From NCBI GenBank assembly GCA_049700195.1, contig JBNAVY010000023.1, positions 1 to 34,635 on the forward strand: 34,635 nucleotides of DNA, written 5' to 3'. Positions 1 to 8,940 of the stretch are shown here, in pieces. The position numbers and the translations under genes were made by a program. The stretch comes from JBNAVY01 sp049700195 (GTDB lineage: Bacteria; Bacillota; Thermoanaerobacteria; Thermoanaerobacterales; Thermoanaerobacteraceae). Numbering within the stretch: the stretch's first letter is position 1; the number at the start of each line of letters is the position of its first letter. The notes under the pieces were generated by a model that ran no database searches, was not told the DNA's origin, and saw only the letters and a list, made by a program, of their open reading frames with translations.

Positions 1-300
1 GTAATCATCATTTTAGATGTTGAGGAATGATTTTTAAAAAGTATTGTTTAGCTATACATGATAAATAGCTATTTTATAGTGATGCAATTGAACAACTGCC
101 CTTTGTTATCAATAAAAATTATCTTTATTCATTTCTTTTACTATCTTTTTCATTCCATTATTCCTCTTTAAATGTTAAAATTTATTAAGAAATCCTTAAA
201 TTTTAATTACAAATTGGTAATAATTTAAAATATAAAAGACTGCTCACTTCATCTAAAAACAGATGATAGGAACCGTTCACGGCGTTTTTTGTAAAAGTTT
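1..300. other. Intergenic AT-rich flank
   Basis: I see no convincing gene here. On the minus strand, past the end of the NatB-like permease gene, there is a small dyad (CATCT/AGATG near 256-271) without a clean T tail, so I do not call a terminator. The sequence GGAACCGTTC near 269-278 resembles the dispersed ACGGTTCC-containing motif seen near 25300 and 34530. Confidence 0.5.
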
Positions 301-1485
301 TCACACCCTAAATAATACCCATTCCTGTTTAAACATTAGTGCTGCTATATATATACTAATAACAACATATACTATTGATGAAAATGCAAATATCCCTATG
401 TGTGTCATATTAACAATTCCATAAAGCAATTCTTTAAATATTGAAATAGTCCCAAATACAGGTATTGTAAAATAAGATATAGGTATTTCATTTGGCATTT
501 TATACATCACCAAATATGCCGGAATTATTGCAATAAACATTAAAGGTGAAATATATGTCTGCCCTTCTTTAAAAGATTTTGCATATGCACTTAAAGCAAG
601 CTCCAGTGCTGCAAATATTGATGCTGTAAAAAAGGCAGCCACGAACATTACAACTATTGCGCCTATACTCAACCTAAAATCGGCATTTAAAGATGCCATA
701 TCTTTATTTAAAGAAAAGGAAGCAAAAAGTCCCAAAAGTGAAGCTACAGCACTTATAAGCGCCATGGTTGTGACGGCTAAGTATTTGCCCGCCATTATAG
801 AAAGCCTTGATGCAGAAGTCGTAAGTAAAGGTTCTAAGGTACCTCTTTCTTTTTCACCTGCTGCTAAATCAACAGCTGCTCCCATTCCTCCTGTTGCCGT
901 CAATACAGTCAAAAGCATTGGCACAATGAATGCTAAAAAAGACCCTGCCATTTTACTTTGGGAGGCAATATTTTCTGTCTTTATTGCAATTGGATCCAAG
1001 ATTTTGGGATCTATGCCTTTAGCTATAAGCCTTTGTTTTACAATATTATTCGCATATTCTTTTATAAGACCTCTTATCATATTCTCTGCATTTGAAGATT
1101 TCATGTTTGACATGTCTACCTGAATTACCAAATCAGCATTTTTGCCTTCTTCTATATTTTTGTCAAAATCATAAGGTATAACTAGAATTGCTCTTATATC
1201 GCCTTTTTCAAGGCTTTCTTTGGGATTTTGCAAACCAGTTACTATACTTATTCCTGTCGATTTTAAATAATTTATGAATTTTGCATTATTCCCTTCATCC
1301 AAAACTACTATTTTTGTCTCGCTTATTTTTTGCTCTGATATGCTTTCTGCTCCACCTATTCCTATGTACATCATTATAGGAATAAAAAGAGGAGGAAGTA
1401 AAATTGTAACAATCCATGTCTTCTTATCTCTAAAAATGTCCTTTAGCTCTTTTTTCAAAACTATGTATACATGCTTAAACTTCAA
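301..1485 (-). CDS. natB: NatB-like ABC-2 permease
   Basis: This is the membrane subunit of an ABC exporter of the NatB (sodium/drug efflux) type. One transmembrane segment lies near residues 25-45, followed by a long extracytoplasmic region to about residue 180. Five or six hydrophobic segments fill the C-terminal half, and the motif AGEKERGTLEPLL precedes the second of them, as in ABC-2 permeases. The length of about 394 residues is normal for NatB. The upstream ATPase gene ends at 1475, inside this gene, so the pair is translationally coupled. The frame is open to a GTG at 1494, but I prefer the TTG at 1485 because AGGTGAG sits 4-5 bases upstream of it. The substrate cannot be read from sequence. 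Confidence 0.85.
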   Translation of the reverse strand: MKFKHVYIVLKKELKDIFRDKKTWIVTILLPPLFIPIMMYIGIGGAESISEQKISETKIVVLDEGNNAKFINYLKSTGISIVTGLQNPKESLEKGDIRAILVIPYDFDKNIEEGKNADLVIQVDMSNMKSSNAENMIRGLIKEYANNIVKQRLIAKGIDPKILDPIAIKTENIASQSKMAGSFLAFIVPMLLTVLTATGGMGAAVDLAAGEKERGTLEPLLTTSASRLSIMAGKYLAVTTMALISAVASLLGLFASFSLNKDMASLNADFRLSIGAIVVMFVAAFFTASIFAALELALSAYAKSFKEGQTYISPLMFIAIIPAYLVMYKMPNEIPISYFTIPVFGTISIFKELLYGIVNMTHIGIFAFSSIVYVVISIYIAALMFKQEWVLFRV

Positions 1486-2206
1486 TTTTCTCACCTACCA
1501 ATTCCATAAATAATTCTTCAAGATTGTCTGTTTTATATTTCTCCTTTAAATCTTTTATAGTTCCTTCCTCTATAAGTTTTCCTTTGTGTATTATACCTAT
1601 CTTGTCGCAAAGTTTTTCTACCTCTGGCATGCTGTGGCTTGAGAAAATAATTGTCTTTCCTTCTCCTTTACAAAACCTTATAAAGTCGTGCACTTCTCTT
1701 ACTGAACCTACATCGAGTCCTGACGTTGGCTCATCAAAAAGCATAACCTTAGGATCATGTACTATTGACCTTAAAATTGCTACCTTTTGCTTCATTCCCT
1801 TTGAAAGCTTGCCTGCTGGTCTATCAATAAATTCAGTCATATCAAATTTACGAGCTAATATATCAATTTTTTTATCTGCCTCTTTTTTATCCATATCATG
1901 AAGCTCTGCAAAATAAAGTATATTTTCCCTCGCAGTAAGCCTGTCGTATAAACCGCTTTCTCCTCCAAAAAGTATTCCAACTTCTTTTCTTATCTCTTCT
2001 GGTTCTTTTATTAAGTCTTTTCCATTAATAATGGCTGTCCCATCCATAGGCTTTAACATTGTAGCAAGCATTCTTAAAGTTGTGGTTTTACCTGCACCAT
2101 TTTCACCCAAAAGCCCATATATTTCTCCTTCTTTTACCTTAAAACTTAAATTGTCTACTGCTCTAATGTTTTTAAACACTTTAGTAAGTCCAATAACTTC
2201 TACCAA
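1475..2206 (-). CDS. natA: NatA-like ABC transporter ATPase
   Basis: This is the ATP-binding subunit that energises the permease encoded directly downstream. It has a Walker A motif (GENGAGKTT, near residue 35), the signature LSKGMKQKVAI, a Walker B ending in MLFDEPTSGLD, and the switch histidine in FSSHSMPEVE. The length of 243 residues is typical of a single NatA-type ATPase domain. The start is TTG at 2206, preceded by AGGAGGGG that overlaps the stop of the upstream permease gene, so all four genes of the block probably form one operon. The paired permease suggests export of sodium ions, drugs or peptides, but only the family resemblance supports this. Confidence 0.88.
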   Translation of the reverse strand: MVEVIGLTKVFKNIRAVDNLSFKVKEGEIYGLLGENGAGKTTTLRMLATMLKPMDGTAIINGKDLIKEPEEIRKEVGILFGGESGLYDRLTARENILYFAELHDMDKKEADKKIDILARKFDMTEFIDRPAGKLSKGMKQKVAILRSIVHDPKVMLFDEPTSGLDVGSVREVHDFIRFCKGEGKTIIFSSHSMPEVEKLCDKIGIIHKGKLIEEGTIKDLKEKYKTDNLEELFMELVGEKIEV

Positions 2207-2218
2207 AATTACCCCTCC

Positions 2219-3829
2219 TCACTTTAACTCCAGCCTCTCAAATATAAAGTTTGCAAAAAGTAAAAACACTCCCGCTTCTAAAAACATTATTATAGAAGCT
2301 GTTAAAACTCCTATTGACATATTCCTTGTTGTCACACCTAAAAAAACCGCTACTGCTACTACTGGCAAAAGTATAAACAAAAAACCAAAAATCTTAAATA
2401 AAGGCATTGTTACTTTAAGGTCTTGTTTTGAAGGAAGTAAAAGCTGCATAAATGCGGCAGAAAAACTGTCCAAAGTAGAAAAACTTATAATAAAAACTAT
2501 TGCACTAATAGTATTTAAAATTCCAGGTTTTATAAATATTGATGCCGGAACAATAATAAGTATTGCCGATATAAAAACTTTAAGTAAAGGTACAAAATTA
2601 ACAGCTAATAATTTTTCAATCCCTTCACCTGGAATCGTGTATATATACATTTTATTTAATTCTGTCCTAACTGTAGAAGCAAAGCTTAAAATCCACCCCA
2701 AGTATACATACAAGAAGGATAACGAGAATATAACAGTGGGTTCATTCTTGGGCAAAAAATACCCGAAAGCAATTGATGCTAATAATAAAAATAGATTATA
2801 CCAGTTAAAATATATAGAACCCAAGCTTCTTTTATTTTCAACCATTTTAAGCCATATATAAGCCCATGGACCTTTGGGCTGTAACTTAATTACTACATCT
2901 TTTTTCTTTTTTCTTGTTTTTGCAGATTCTTCACTAGAGCTTATAAATCCATCTTTTTTAACTTTATTCCTTATTTCTCTTACTCTTTCACTGTACGTAA
3001 TAACCTCTTCATAGTAGTCTGTTGCAAAGTACAAAGCCAGTAATGTAAAAATAATTATTGTTAATAACTGTATAAGAATAAGTTCTAAACAGTGGGCAGA
3101 TTCTCCAGTAAAATATGTAAGAATAAGAAGTTTAGTTGGACCTAATACAGGCACATAATTCCATATATTTAAAGTTAAATAACTAATAGCACCAAAAAAA
3201 CTCCCTTCTTTATATATAAAATAAACTCCAAAACCCGCAATTAAAGTTAAAATACCTGATACAATATATTGTATTAATTTTTTTGCATTAAATTTCATTG
3301 AAATTGAATAAATAAAAAAATTTAATGGCACTAAAGCAAATATATTTGTAAAAATACCTATGTACACATATATTAAATTTGATGAATATTTGGTGGTTGA
3401 CATCATATTCGCTATAAAAGGTAAATATATCACAAAAAATATAGAAATAAATAAAGTCTTAAAAACGCCTTTTATCATATACCATAAAAATAGTTTTCTT
3501 TCATCAATTGGTGATGAAAAAAGAAAAGTCATATCTCCATCTTCAACTATTATTCCAGGCTGTTTTAAAGAACTGTATATTAAAATCATTATCTCAAAAA
3601 GTATCATTATGACTAAAATAGCTTCTAAATAAGATAACTTTATATCATTTATTTGCGAAAGTTTTGCTTTATTATCCATATTCCCAAGAATGAAAGAAAT
3701 AAGCATCAAAAAATATCCTAAAAACATAAAAAGATAGACTAGTATTCTTTTTGGATTTCTGATAATATCCTTTATCGAATTTTTTATCTTCATCAATTCA
3801 AATATAAAAAGTGCATTTATTTCACTCAT
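2219..3829 (-). CDS. Large ABC exporter permease
   Basis: This 536-residue integral membrane protein has about a dozen hydrophobic segments and a central charged cytoplasmic stretch (near residues 280-320, rich in Lys/Arg and Glu). It resembles the putative ABC exporter permeases that pair with a single NatA-like ATPase in Firmicutes. Its ATG overlaps the stop of the upstream ATPase gene (ATGA at 3826-3829), which supports a dedicated two-gene transporter. No substrate-determining motif is visible. A degraded copy of the extreme 3' end of this gene lies at 21003-21080, showing that the locus, or part of it, has been duplicated within the window. Confidence 0.8.
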   Translation of the reverse strand: MSEINALFIFELMKIKNSIKDIIRNPKRILVYLFMFLGYFLMLISFILGNMDNKAKLSQINDIKLSYLEAILVIMILFEIMILIYSSLKQPGIIVEDGDMTFLFSSPIDERKLFLWYMIKGVFKTLFISIFFVIYLPFIANMMSTTKYSSNLIYVYIGIFTNIFALVPLNFFIYSISMKFNAKKLIQYIVSGILTLIAGFGVYFIYKEGSFFGAISYLTLNIWNYVPVLGPTKLLILTYFTGESAHCLELILIQLLTIIIFTLLALYFATDYYEEVITYSERVREIRNKVKKDGFISSSEESAKTRKKKKDVVIKLQPKGPWAYIWLKMVENKRSLGSIYFNWYNLFLLLASIAFGYFLPKNEPTVIFSLSFLYVYLGWILSFASTVRTELNKMYIYTIPGEGIEKLLAVNFVPLLKVFISAILIIVPASIFIKPGILNTISAIVFIISFSTLDSFSAAFMQLLLPSKQDLKVTMPLFKIFGFLFILLPVVAVAVFLGVTTRNMSIGVLTASIIMFLEAGVFLLFANFIFERLELK

Positions 3830-4539
3830 TTTGTTACCTCCAAAAACAAATCTTCTAACGAGCCTCCCGGTCCTGCCTTTTTCATTACTTCTTCAAGTGT
3901 GCCCTCATATATGAGTTTTCCTGTTTTTAAGATAAGCACCCTGTCTCCAATATTTTGCACAGAATCTAACATATGTGTACTCAAAAGTACAGACTTTCCT
4001 TCTTTTTTAAGCTCTTTTATAGTATCTTTAAGTTCTCTTATAGCTTTTGGATCAAGTCCTACAAAAGGCTCATCAAAAAGCATAACCTCTGGTTTGTGTA
4101 AAAGTCCGCATATTACCATAACCTTCTGCCTCATACCTTTAGATAGATTGGCTCCCAATTCATCCTTTTTATCCATAAGGTCATAAGCTTTGAGGTATTC
4201 TAAAGCCTCTCCTTCCCAATTTTCAAGTTTATAAGCAAGAGCAATAAATTTCATGTGCTCCCAAACTGTAAGCATAGGGTATATATCCGGAGTTTCAGGT
4301 ATATAAGCGAGCTTAAATTTTGCTTCTTTATCTTTATAGTCATAACCACAAACTTTTATTTCTCCTTCTGTTTTTCTCAAAAGTCCCATTATTGTTTTTA
4401 AAGTAGTACTTTTCCCTGCACCATTTGGACCTATAAGCCCTACAACTTCACCTGGATACATATCGAAAGAAATTTCATCAACTGCTTTTACCTTGCCATA
4501 ATATTTTCTTAGATTTTTTACAGAAAGTATACTATCCAT
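3826..4539 (-). CDS. ABC transporter ATPase
   Basis: This is the ATPase partner of the 536-residue permease. It shows Walker A (GPNGAGKST), the signature LSKGMRQKVMV, Walker B ending in MLFDEPFVGLD, and a switch histidine in STHMLDS. The length of about 237 residues is normal. The frame extends to 4560, but ATG at 4539 is preferred because GGAGG lies about 7 bases upstream. The upstream ATG at 4545 is too close to that site. It is the first gene of the four-gene exporter operon. Its upstream region holds a roughly 70-base sequence (4611-4680) repeated upstream of the gene that starts at 22561. Confidence 0.87.
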   Translation of the reverse strand: MDSILSVKNLRKYYGKVKAVDEISFDMYPGEVVGLIGPNGAGKSTTLKTIMGLLRKTEGEIKVCGYDYKDKEAKFKLAYIPETPDIYPMLTVWEHMKFIALAYKLENWEGEALEYLKAYDLMDKKDELGANLSKGMRQKVMVICGLLHKPEVMLFDEPFVGLDPKAIRELKDTIKELKKEGKSVLLSTHMLDSVQNIGDRVLILKTGKLIYEGTLEEVMKKAGPGGSLEDLFLEVTK

Positions 4540-4898
4540 TTTCATCCTCCGTTTATGCAAAATTTATACAAAGTATAATCCCTCAAACTACAATAAAAAA
4601 ATCAATGGAATACAATACTATAAATTCTACAAAAATCTCTAGAATCCTTCTTTTATTTCCAAACCATAGCAAAATTTAACATGTTTTTAACATAATTATA
4701 CTTTATTACCTTTTTATATTTCTAACAGTTAAAGCGTAATTCAAATCATAAAAATATTGCAGCAGGTAGTGGAGTAATTTCTTTTCATCTCCCATAGGTT
4801 AATTATGTACCAATTGATAATTCTGCTATAGGCTAATAAAACAGAAGTCTGAGTTTTATTTTTGATTACTTCCTGTGTATCTATATGTTAAAATTACA
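4540..4898. other. Intergenic region with a duplicated 70-base segment
   Basis: I find no intact gene between the ABC operon and the remnant that ends at 4899. The notable element is 4611-4680, nearly identical to 22656-22724. In both places it lies upstream of a minus-strand operon start, so it probably carries a shared promoter, although I cannot place a clear -35/-10 pair. Confidence 0.5.
4611..4680. repeat. Upstream repeat, copy 1
   Basis: About 70 bases match 22656-22724 with only a few differences, both containing ACTATAAATTCTAC and TTTCCAAACCAT. Each copy lies upstream of a minus-strand operon (first genes starting at 4539 and 22561). It is a paralogous promoter or leader region rather than a mobile element, since no terminal repeats are seen. 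Confidence 0.75.
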
Positions 4899-5101
4899 TC
4901 AAATTACTAATATTTTTCTCTTTAATACCATGTCATATTTTACCATATCTAAAATATTATTTTCATCAATCTTTTCTCTGTCTTTATTGTGTACCTCTGA
5001 GTATGAATATGATGGATTATAAAATAGCATGTAGCTTAGAAAAAAAGAAGCTCCTATGACCATTATTACTGCTAATACAATTTTTATAATTTTTTAGACA
5101 T
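4899..5101 (-). pseudogene. Frameshifted small membrane-anchored protein
   Basis: From ATG 5101 (with AGGAGGC upstream) the frame reads MSKKL and stops. Adding one A to the six-A run (5090-5095 on the plus strand) opens a frame of about 67 codons. It begins MSKKIIKIVL, has a single transmembrane segment (IVLAVIMVIGASFFLSYML) and a charged C-terminal tail, and ends at TGA 4899. A second copy of the ribosome binding site and the first codons (MSKK) stands alone at about 24768-24783, downstream of the membrane gene at 24804. The function is unknown. This is either a real -1 frameshift or a homopolymer base-call error. Confidence 0.6.
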
Positions 5102-5217
5102 GGATACTGCCTCCTATATATTTTTAACCAATTTTAACCAATTTTAATATTGGAATCTTAAAAGAAGATGAGAAAAAGATCGTTTTTAACGTTCTTTTCA
5201 TGTTTCTATTACTATAA
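5102..5217 (-). pseudogene. Internally deleted copy of the 24804-25165 membrane gene
   Basis: Two blocks match the ends of the membrane protein gene at 24804-25165. The block near 5165-5215 contains GATCGTTTTTAACGTTCTTTT and matches 25066-25110. The block near 5106-5155 matches the 3' end and the following ribosome binding site region (24784-24830). About 270 bases between them are missing. This marks a decayed paralogous segment that ends exactly where RiPP locus 1 begins. Confidence 0.6.
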
Positions 5218-5871
5218 TCATGATAGTATTACTTTTTCAGAATCAACATTATTAATAAGAATAATACCCGTAATAAAGAGTAAAAAGGTGAAAATAATAA
5301 TACTATAATTTACAACTTTTATAGAAACATTCTGGGAAACTATAAAATTGGGGAGGTATGAAAGCACAAATATTAAAATGAATTTAATTCCATATACAAT
5401 TGAAACATTCTTTAAAGTAAGATCAAAATAGAAGATTAATAAAATGCTTCCAATCACAAAAATCAAAGCGTTACATAACGCCATAATAAAAGTAATCAAT
5501 GTAACAGGGTGAAACATTAAAAACATAACTATTCCCCAAATTAATACTACACACATACTAAAGATAATAGGAGGAAAGAGTTTAATTGCAAAAATTACCC
5601 CTGGTGGTAGAGGCAAAACAAAATATCTATGATAGAGATTACTTAATTTTTCTTTTTCAAAATTTATAGTCATCATAAAAGCAGCTGCATACGAAATTAT
5701 AATCATAAGAAATAAAGTATAAAAAGTGCAAATATCAGAAGAAGAACTAAATAAATCAAAAACATTTTTCATATTTTTTACAACAATTGCTACAACCAAA
5801 TTTAAAAGGATAAAAGGGAATATTAACACTTTCAAAAAATTAACAACTTCTAATCTTATAAGTTTTAGCAT
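5218..5871 (-). CDS. ABC-2 type permease of RiPP locus 1
   Basis: This hydrophobic 217-residue protein has about six predicted membrane segments and small loops, the architecture of the short ABC-2 permeases that export or give immunity to bacteriocins. It starts at ATG 5871, two bases after the stop of the ATPase gene. The ribosome binding site GGAGGTG overlaps the ATPase's last codons, so the two subunits are coupled. Its place at the end of a precursor, maturase, membrane protein and ATPase series suggests it exports the mature peptide or protects the producer. The family assignment rests on topology and neighbourhood, since such permeases diverge strongly. Confidence 0.78.
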   Translation of the reverse strand: MLKLIRLEVVNFLKVLIFPFILLNLVVAIVVKNMKNVFDLFSSSSDICTFYTLFLMIIISYAAAFMMTINFEKEKLSNLYHRYFVLPLPPGVIFAIKLFPPIIFSMCVVLIWGIVMFLMFHPVTLITFIMALCNALIFVIGSILLIFYFDLTLKNVSIVYGIKFILIFVLSYLPNFIVSQNVSIKVVNYSIIIFTFLLFITGIILINNVDSEKVILS

Positions 5872-5873
5872 TT

Positions 5874-6686
5874 TTACACCTCCATCCCCATAATCTTTAT
5901 ATATAATTCTTCAATATCTTTGATAGCTTGATACTTTTGGATATTAAACTCTTTAATTACTTTTTCATCAACTACATAAAGATTCTTGTTTTTTACTTTG
6001 TTATCCAAAAGTTCAGGATAATTACCCTCTACTAAATACAGCTCTTTTTTAATTTGAATTTCTAGCAATGTTTCTCCTTCTTTTATTAATCCTATTATGT
6101 CGCTTATTTTTTGTACTTCATTTAAATTGTGAGAACTAAAAAGTATGGTTTTGCCTTGCGATTTAAACTCTAATAGAATCTCTCTTATGGTAAGCTGCAT
6201 TTCTGGATCTAAACCGGATGTAGGCTCATCAAGAATTAATAATTCCGGCTCCGGCAAGATAGCATTAATTAAAGAAATTTTCCTTTTCATCCCTTTAGAA
6301 AGTTGCTTCACTTTTTTATATACATCATTTCTGGAAAACTCAATTATATCAAGATACTTATATATTTCCCTTTCCTCAATTCCATATATATAACATGTTT
6401 GTTTAAGGTTATCCAATACTGTCCACTCCGGGTTTAAAGTCTCATACTCAAACATAACTCCTATTTTTTTAAAATGTCCTCTGGACAAATTTTCTCCAAA
6501 TATTTTTATTTCTCCACCATCTCTTTTAAGTAAACCGAGTATTATACGTAGCGTCGTTGTTTTTCCTGCACCATTCTTCCCTAAAAAACCATAAATCTCT
6601 CCTTTAAAAACCGTTAGGTTTACATCTTTTAAAACAGGAATCCCATTTATTGATTTTTTAAGTTTTTTTACTTCAATTATTTTCAT
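5874..6686 (-). CDS. ABC ATPase of RiPP locus 1
   Basis: This 270-residue ATPase pairs with the downstream six-segment permease. Motifs are Walker A (GKNGAGKTT), the signature LSKGMKRKISL, Walker B ending in LILDEPTSGLD, and a switch histidine in FSSHNLNE. A C-terminal extension of about 60 residues follows the ATPase fold, as in many bacteriocin-immunity ATPases. The open frame extends to 6776, but ATG 6686 is chosen because GGAGGT lies just upstream and the protein then begins MKIIEVKKLKKSI, as the family normally does. The likely job is export of, or self-protection against, the locus 1 peptide. Confidence 0.85.
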   Translation of the reverse strand: MKIIEVKKLKKSINGIPVLKDVNLTVFKGEIYGFLGKNGAGKTTTLRIILGLLKRDGGEIKIFGENLSRGHFKKIGVMFEYETLNPEWTVLDNLKQTCYIYGIEEREIYKYLDIIEFSRNDVYKKVKQLSKGMKRKISLINAILPEPELLILDEPTSGLDPEMQLTIREILLEFKSQGKTILFSSHNLNEVQKISDIIGLIKEGETLLEIQIKKELYLVEGNYPELLDNKVKNKNLYVVDEKVIKEFNIQKYQAIKDIEELYIKIMGMEV

Positions 6687-6727
6687 CGCGTACCTCCACA
6701 ATAAATTATTATCACTTTTAAATAATT

Positions 6728-7171
6728 CTATTTCCAAATTAAAAAATATGTTCCAAAATACAAGATTATCACCCAACCATAGGCCATTGAAACTTTAAAT
6801 GATTCAAGAATAAAACCAAGTATCCACATTGAAATAATAATATACAAATTAGCAGCATAGTTAAAAATTTTCCTATACACTATACTTTTTTGCGCAATCT
6901 TTAAAGGTCTTCTTAGACTTTTTAAAATCAAAGATATTCCATAAAATAAAATAACAAGAAAATTATTATGCGACTTAATTAAGTATACAAGAGCAACTAC
7001 TATAGAAATTAAGCCTATCACAAAATCCAAAAAATCTAATATTTCTATTTTTTGGCTATTAGTATTAATTATGTTATTTTTAACTGCTCTTTTACCTTTC
7101 CAAATTATAGAGGTAAATCTAACATATCCATACATACCAAAAAGAATATAAAATAATGTTTCATTAGGCAT
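6728..7171 (-). CDS. Membrane protein of RiPP locus 1, unknown function
   Basis: The 147-residue protein has four or more hydrophobic segments (near residues 5-25, 45-65, 70-85 and 105-145) and no motif I recognise. Its ATG overlaps the last codons of the maturase gene (ATGCCTAA at 7164-7171), so it is translationally coupled to it. A small membrane protein at this place in a peptide cluster may serve in immunity or in docking of the exporter. This is inferred from position only. Confidence 0.65.
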   Translation of the reverse strand: MPNETLFYILFGMYGYVRFTSIIWKGKRAVKNNIINTNSQKIEILDFLDFVIGLISIVVALVYLIKSHNNFLVILFYGISLILKSLRRPLKIAQKSIVYRKIFNYAANLYIIISMWILGFILESFKVSMAYGWVIILYFGTYFLIWK

Positions 7172-8551
7172 TTAAATCACCTCTAGTGTTATTGAGGAAA
7201 AATCGCAAAAATTCCGGTTGTATTTTATTAACCCATTTACACTTTTCTATCTCTATTAGTCTTTCTTCAATAACTTTTCTAACTCTTAAAATACATGGTG
7301 TACAAAAGTTTAAAAACTTGCAATCTCCACATATCTCTCGTTCAGGAACATCTGTATTTGCATAAAAGTAAACAATATCTTTATAATTTTCAAAAAATGT
7401 TTTTGGATTGTATGGATCTATTTTACCAATTACATCTGAACTTAAATCTGCCATCACACAAGGTCTGACATTGAAGTTTGGATCAATTGCTATTGATTTC
7501 CATCCAGCTCCACAATTTTTAAAAACTGAATTTTTATTAAAACCTTCAAATTTTACTATTGGAATAATATTCTTGTATTTCTCTCTTATTTTTTTTTCTT
7601 CATTAGCCAATTCCCATAAATCCTCTGCACTCCAAGAAAAATTCCTTGCTTTTCCAAAAGGTAAAACCGGACTGTAACTAAAAACTTTAACTCCTATATT
7701 AACACAAATTTCTGCTACTTTTTCAATGTTTTAATATTTTCAGGAGTTATAGTCATTGCTACTCTTACTAGAAAGTTGTATTTAACTAGTTTTTTAATGT
7801 TTTCGATGGTAGTCAACCAAGCATTTCTTCTACCCCTAAACTTATCATGATATTCGGGTTGATGGCTATCTAGACTGATATTCCAAAAAATTTGATTATT
7901 GTAATTACATATCTTTTCTAATAGTTCATCTGGCAGATATGTTCCATTTGTAAGAACACCAACTATGGAAAAATGCTCTACTGCAGTTTTTACTATTAGT
8001 TCAAAATCCGGGTGAATTGTAGGTTCTCCTCCAGTTAATTCTACACCACAAACAGTTTCATTTGCAAGATTTGCCAAAAGGATCTGCAATTTCTAAGCAT
8101 CTATGAAAGTACTTTCTTTACCGTCTCTAATCCTATAACAATGAATGCAGTTTAAATTACAATTATCTGTAAGTTCAATAACAAGATGAGATGGCATAAA
8201 AAAATCTTTTGTTCCTTTTATAGTTAACTCTTCAGTTAGCGGCTCTTCTTTCAATATTACATGTTTTTTGTGAACAGCTTGTAATAAAAATTGTTTTACT
8301 TTATCATTATCAGGAAATAAATACAAAACTTCTCCAACTGTTCTTTTTCCATCGCATAATTTTAAAACAGTTTCAGCATCTTTATTGACAAACTCTAATG
8401 TTTGCTCTTTAAAACTATTATAAAAAGGTATTTCATCTTTTTCTTTAATTGTATAAATTGTTCTTTTACTTTTTAAAATCCCATAAGTAGGAAATTCTAA
8501 TAACTCATAATCCTCACTATTTAAACTAACGTATAATTCATTAATATCCAT
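7164..8551 (-). pseudogene. PqqD-like/radical SAM/SPASM peptide maturase, disrupted
   Basis: Read through its defects, this is a maturase of about 460 residues. The N-terminal 100 residues look like a PqqD-type precursor-binding domain (ETVLKLCDGKRTVGEVLYLF). Next come the radical SAM motif CNLNCIHC (C-x3-C-x2-C), the GGEP motif (ELTGGEPTIHPD), and a SPASM region with cysteines in NCGAGWKS, VRPCVMAD, EICGDCKFLNFCTPC and KCKW-like positions. This order matches sactipeptide synthases, which install Cys sulfur to alpha-carbon thioethers. Two defects are visible: an in-frame TAG at 8093-8095, and a -1 frameshift at a five-A run (7719-7723 on the plus strand) where one extra A restores the frame. 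The start ATG 8551 follows AAGGAGGA. Decay and sequencing error cannot be told apart here. Confidence 0.82.
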
Positions 8552-8587
8552 ATATATACCAATCCTCCTTTTATAAAAGATTTATAA

Positions 8588-8622
8588 TGTCCAGGAGAAA
8601 ATATAACTCTTTCCCCTGGACA
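8588..8622 (-). terminator. Hairpin between precursor and maturase genes
   Basis: On the minus strand TGTCCAGG(G)GAAA pairs with TTTC(T)CCTGGACA across a short AT loop. It lies just after the precursor stop (8631) and before the maturase ribosome binding site. There is no strong T run, so it probably acts as a leaky terminator or an mRNA-end stabiliser that keeps precursor transcript in excess. Confidence 0.65.
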
Positions 8623-8630
8623 CTATTTGT

Positions 8631-8765
8631 TTAATATGTCCAAAGCCCAAACAAACCTAGAAGTCCAGTACCTTCAAAATCTGGAACAGGACCATCTGCA
8701 AGGCAAATAGCACAAATAGCACAGGAAGAACAAATTTTCCCTTGGGTTGTATAATCTGGAGCCAT
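8631..8765 (-). CDS. Sactipeptide-like precursor peptide
   Basis: This 44-residue peptide begins MAPDYTTQGK and carries four cysteines in the pattern C-x2-C-x2-C-x2-C (CSSCAICAIC, residues 12-21). A Cys-free hydrophobic, Gly-rich tail follows (DFEGTGLLGLFGLW) and ends in Thr-Tyr. The same Cys spacing is known from thurincin H-type sactipeptides, in which each Cys is bridged to an alpha-carbon further along the chain. The start ATG 8765 follows AAAGGGGGG. The peptide lies directly upstream of a PqqD-radical SAM-SPASM gene, membrane protein and ABC exporter, the expected operon order. The leader would be short (about 8-11 residues), with no obvious GG cleavage site. The class assignment is an inference from Cys spacing and context. 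Confidence 0.83.
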   Translation of the reverse strand: MAPDYTTQGKICSSCAICAICLADGPVPDFEGTGLLGLFGLWTY

Positions 8766-8902
8766 TTTCCCCCCTTTCTTACTTTACTTTATTAACACTT
8801 GTCCACAATTGAAAAAGGCATTACCAAATTCTTATTATTAAATTCATTTTTATTCTATAATACATTTTTTCCAATGTCTACTATATCTTTGTATAGTTTT
8901 GT

Positions 8903-8935
8903 CAAAAAAATAAAAAAACTATACAAAAGTATAGT
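8903..8935 (-). terminator. Terminator after truncated luxR copy
   Basis: On the minus strand ACTATAC-TTTT-GTATAGT is followed by a run of T residues. It lies just past the TAA of the luxR 3' fragment and is nearly identical to the element at 20181-20211 after the intact luxR gene. Confidence 0.8.
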
Positions 8936-8940
8936 CTAAT

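Noticed and set aside
764..1123. Open frame on the plus strand inside the NatB-like gene
   Set aside because: It lies opposite a gene with clear family motifs, has no ribosome binding site, and its translation has no coherent domain.
8089..8095. TAG in the locus 1 maturase read as pyrrolysine
   Set aside because: The position is not one where a special residue is expected, and the gene has a second defect. A simple stop or base error is far more likely.
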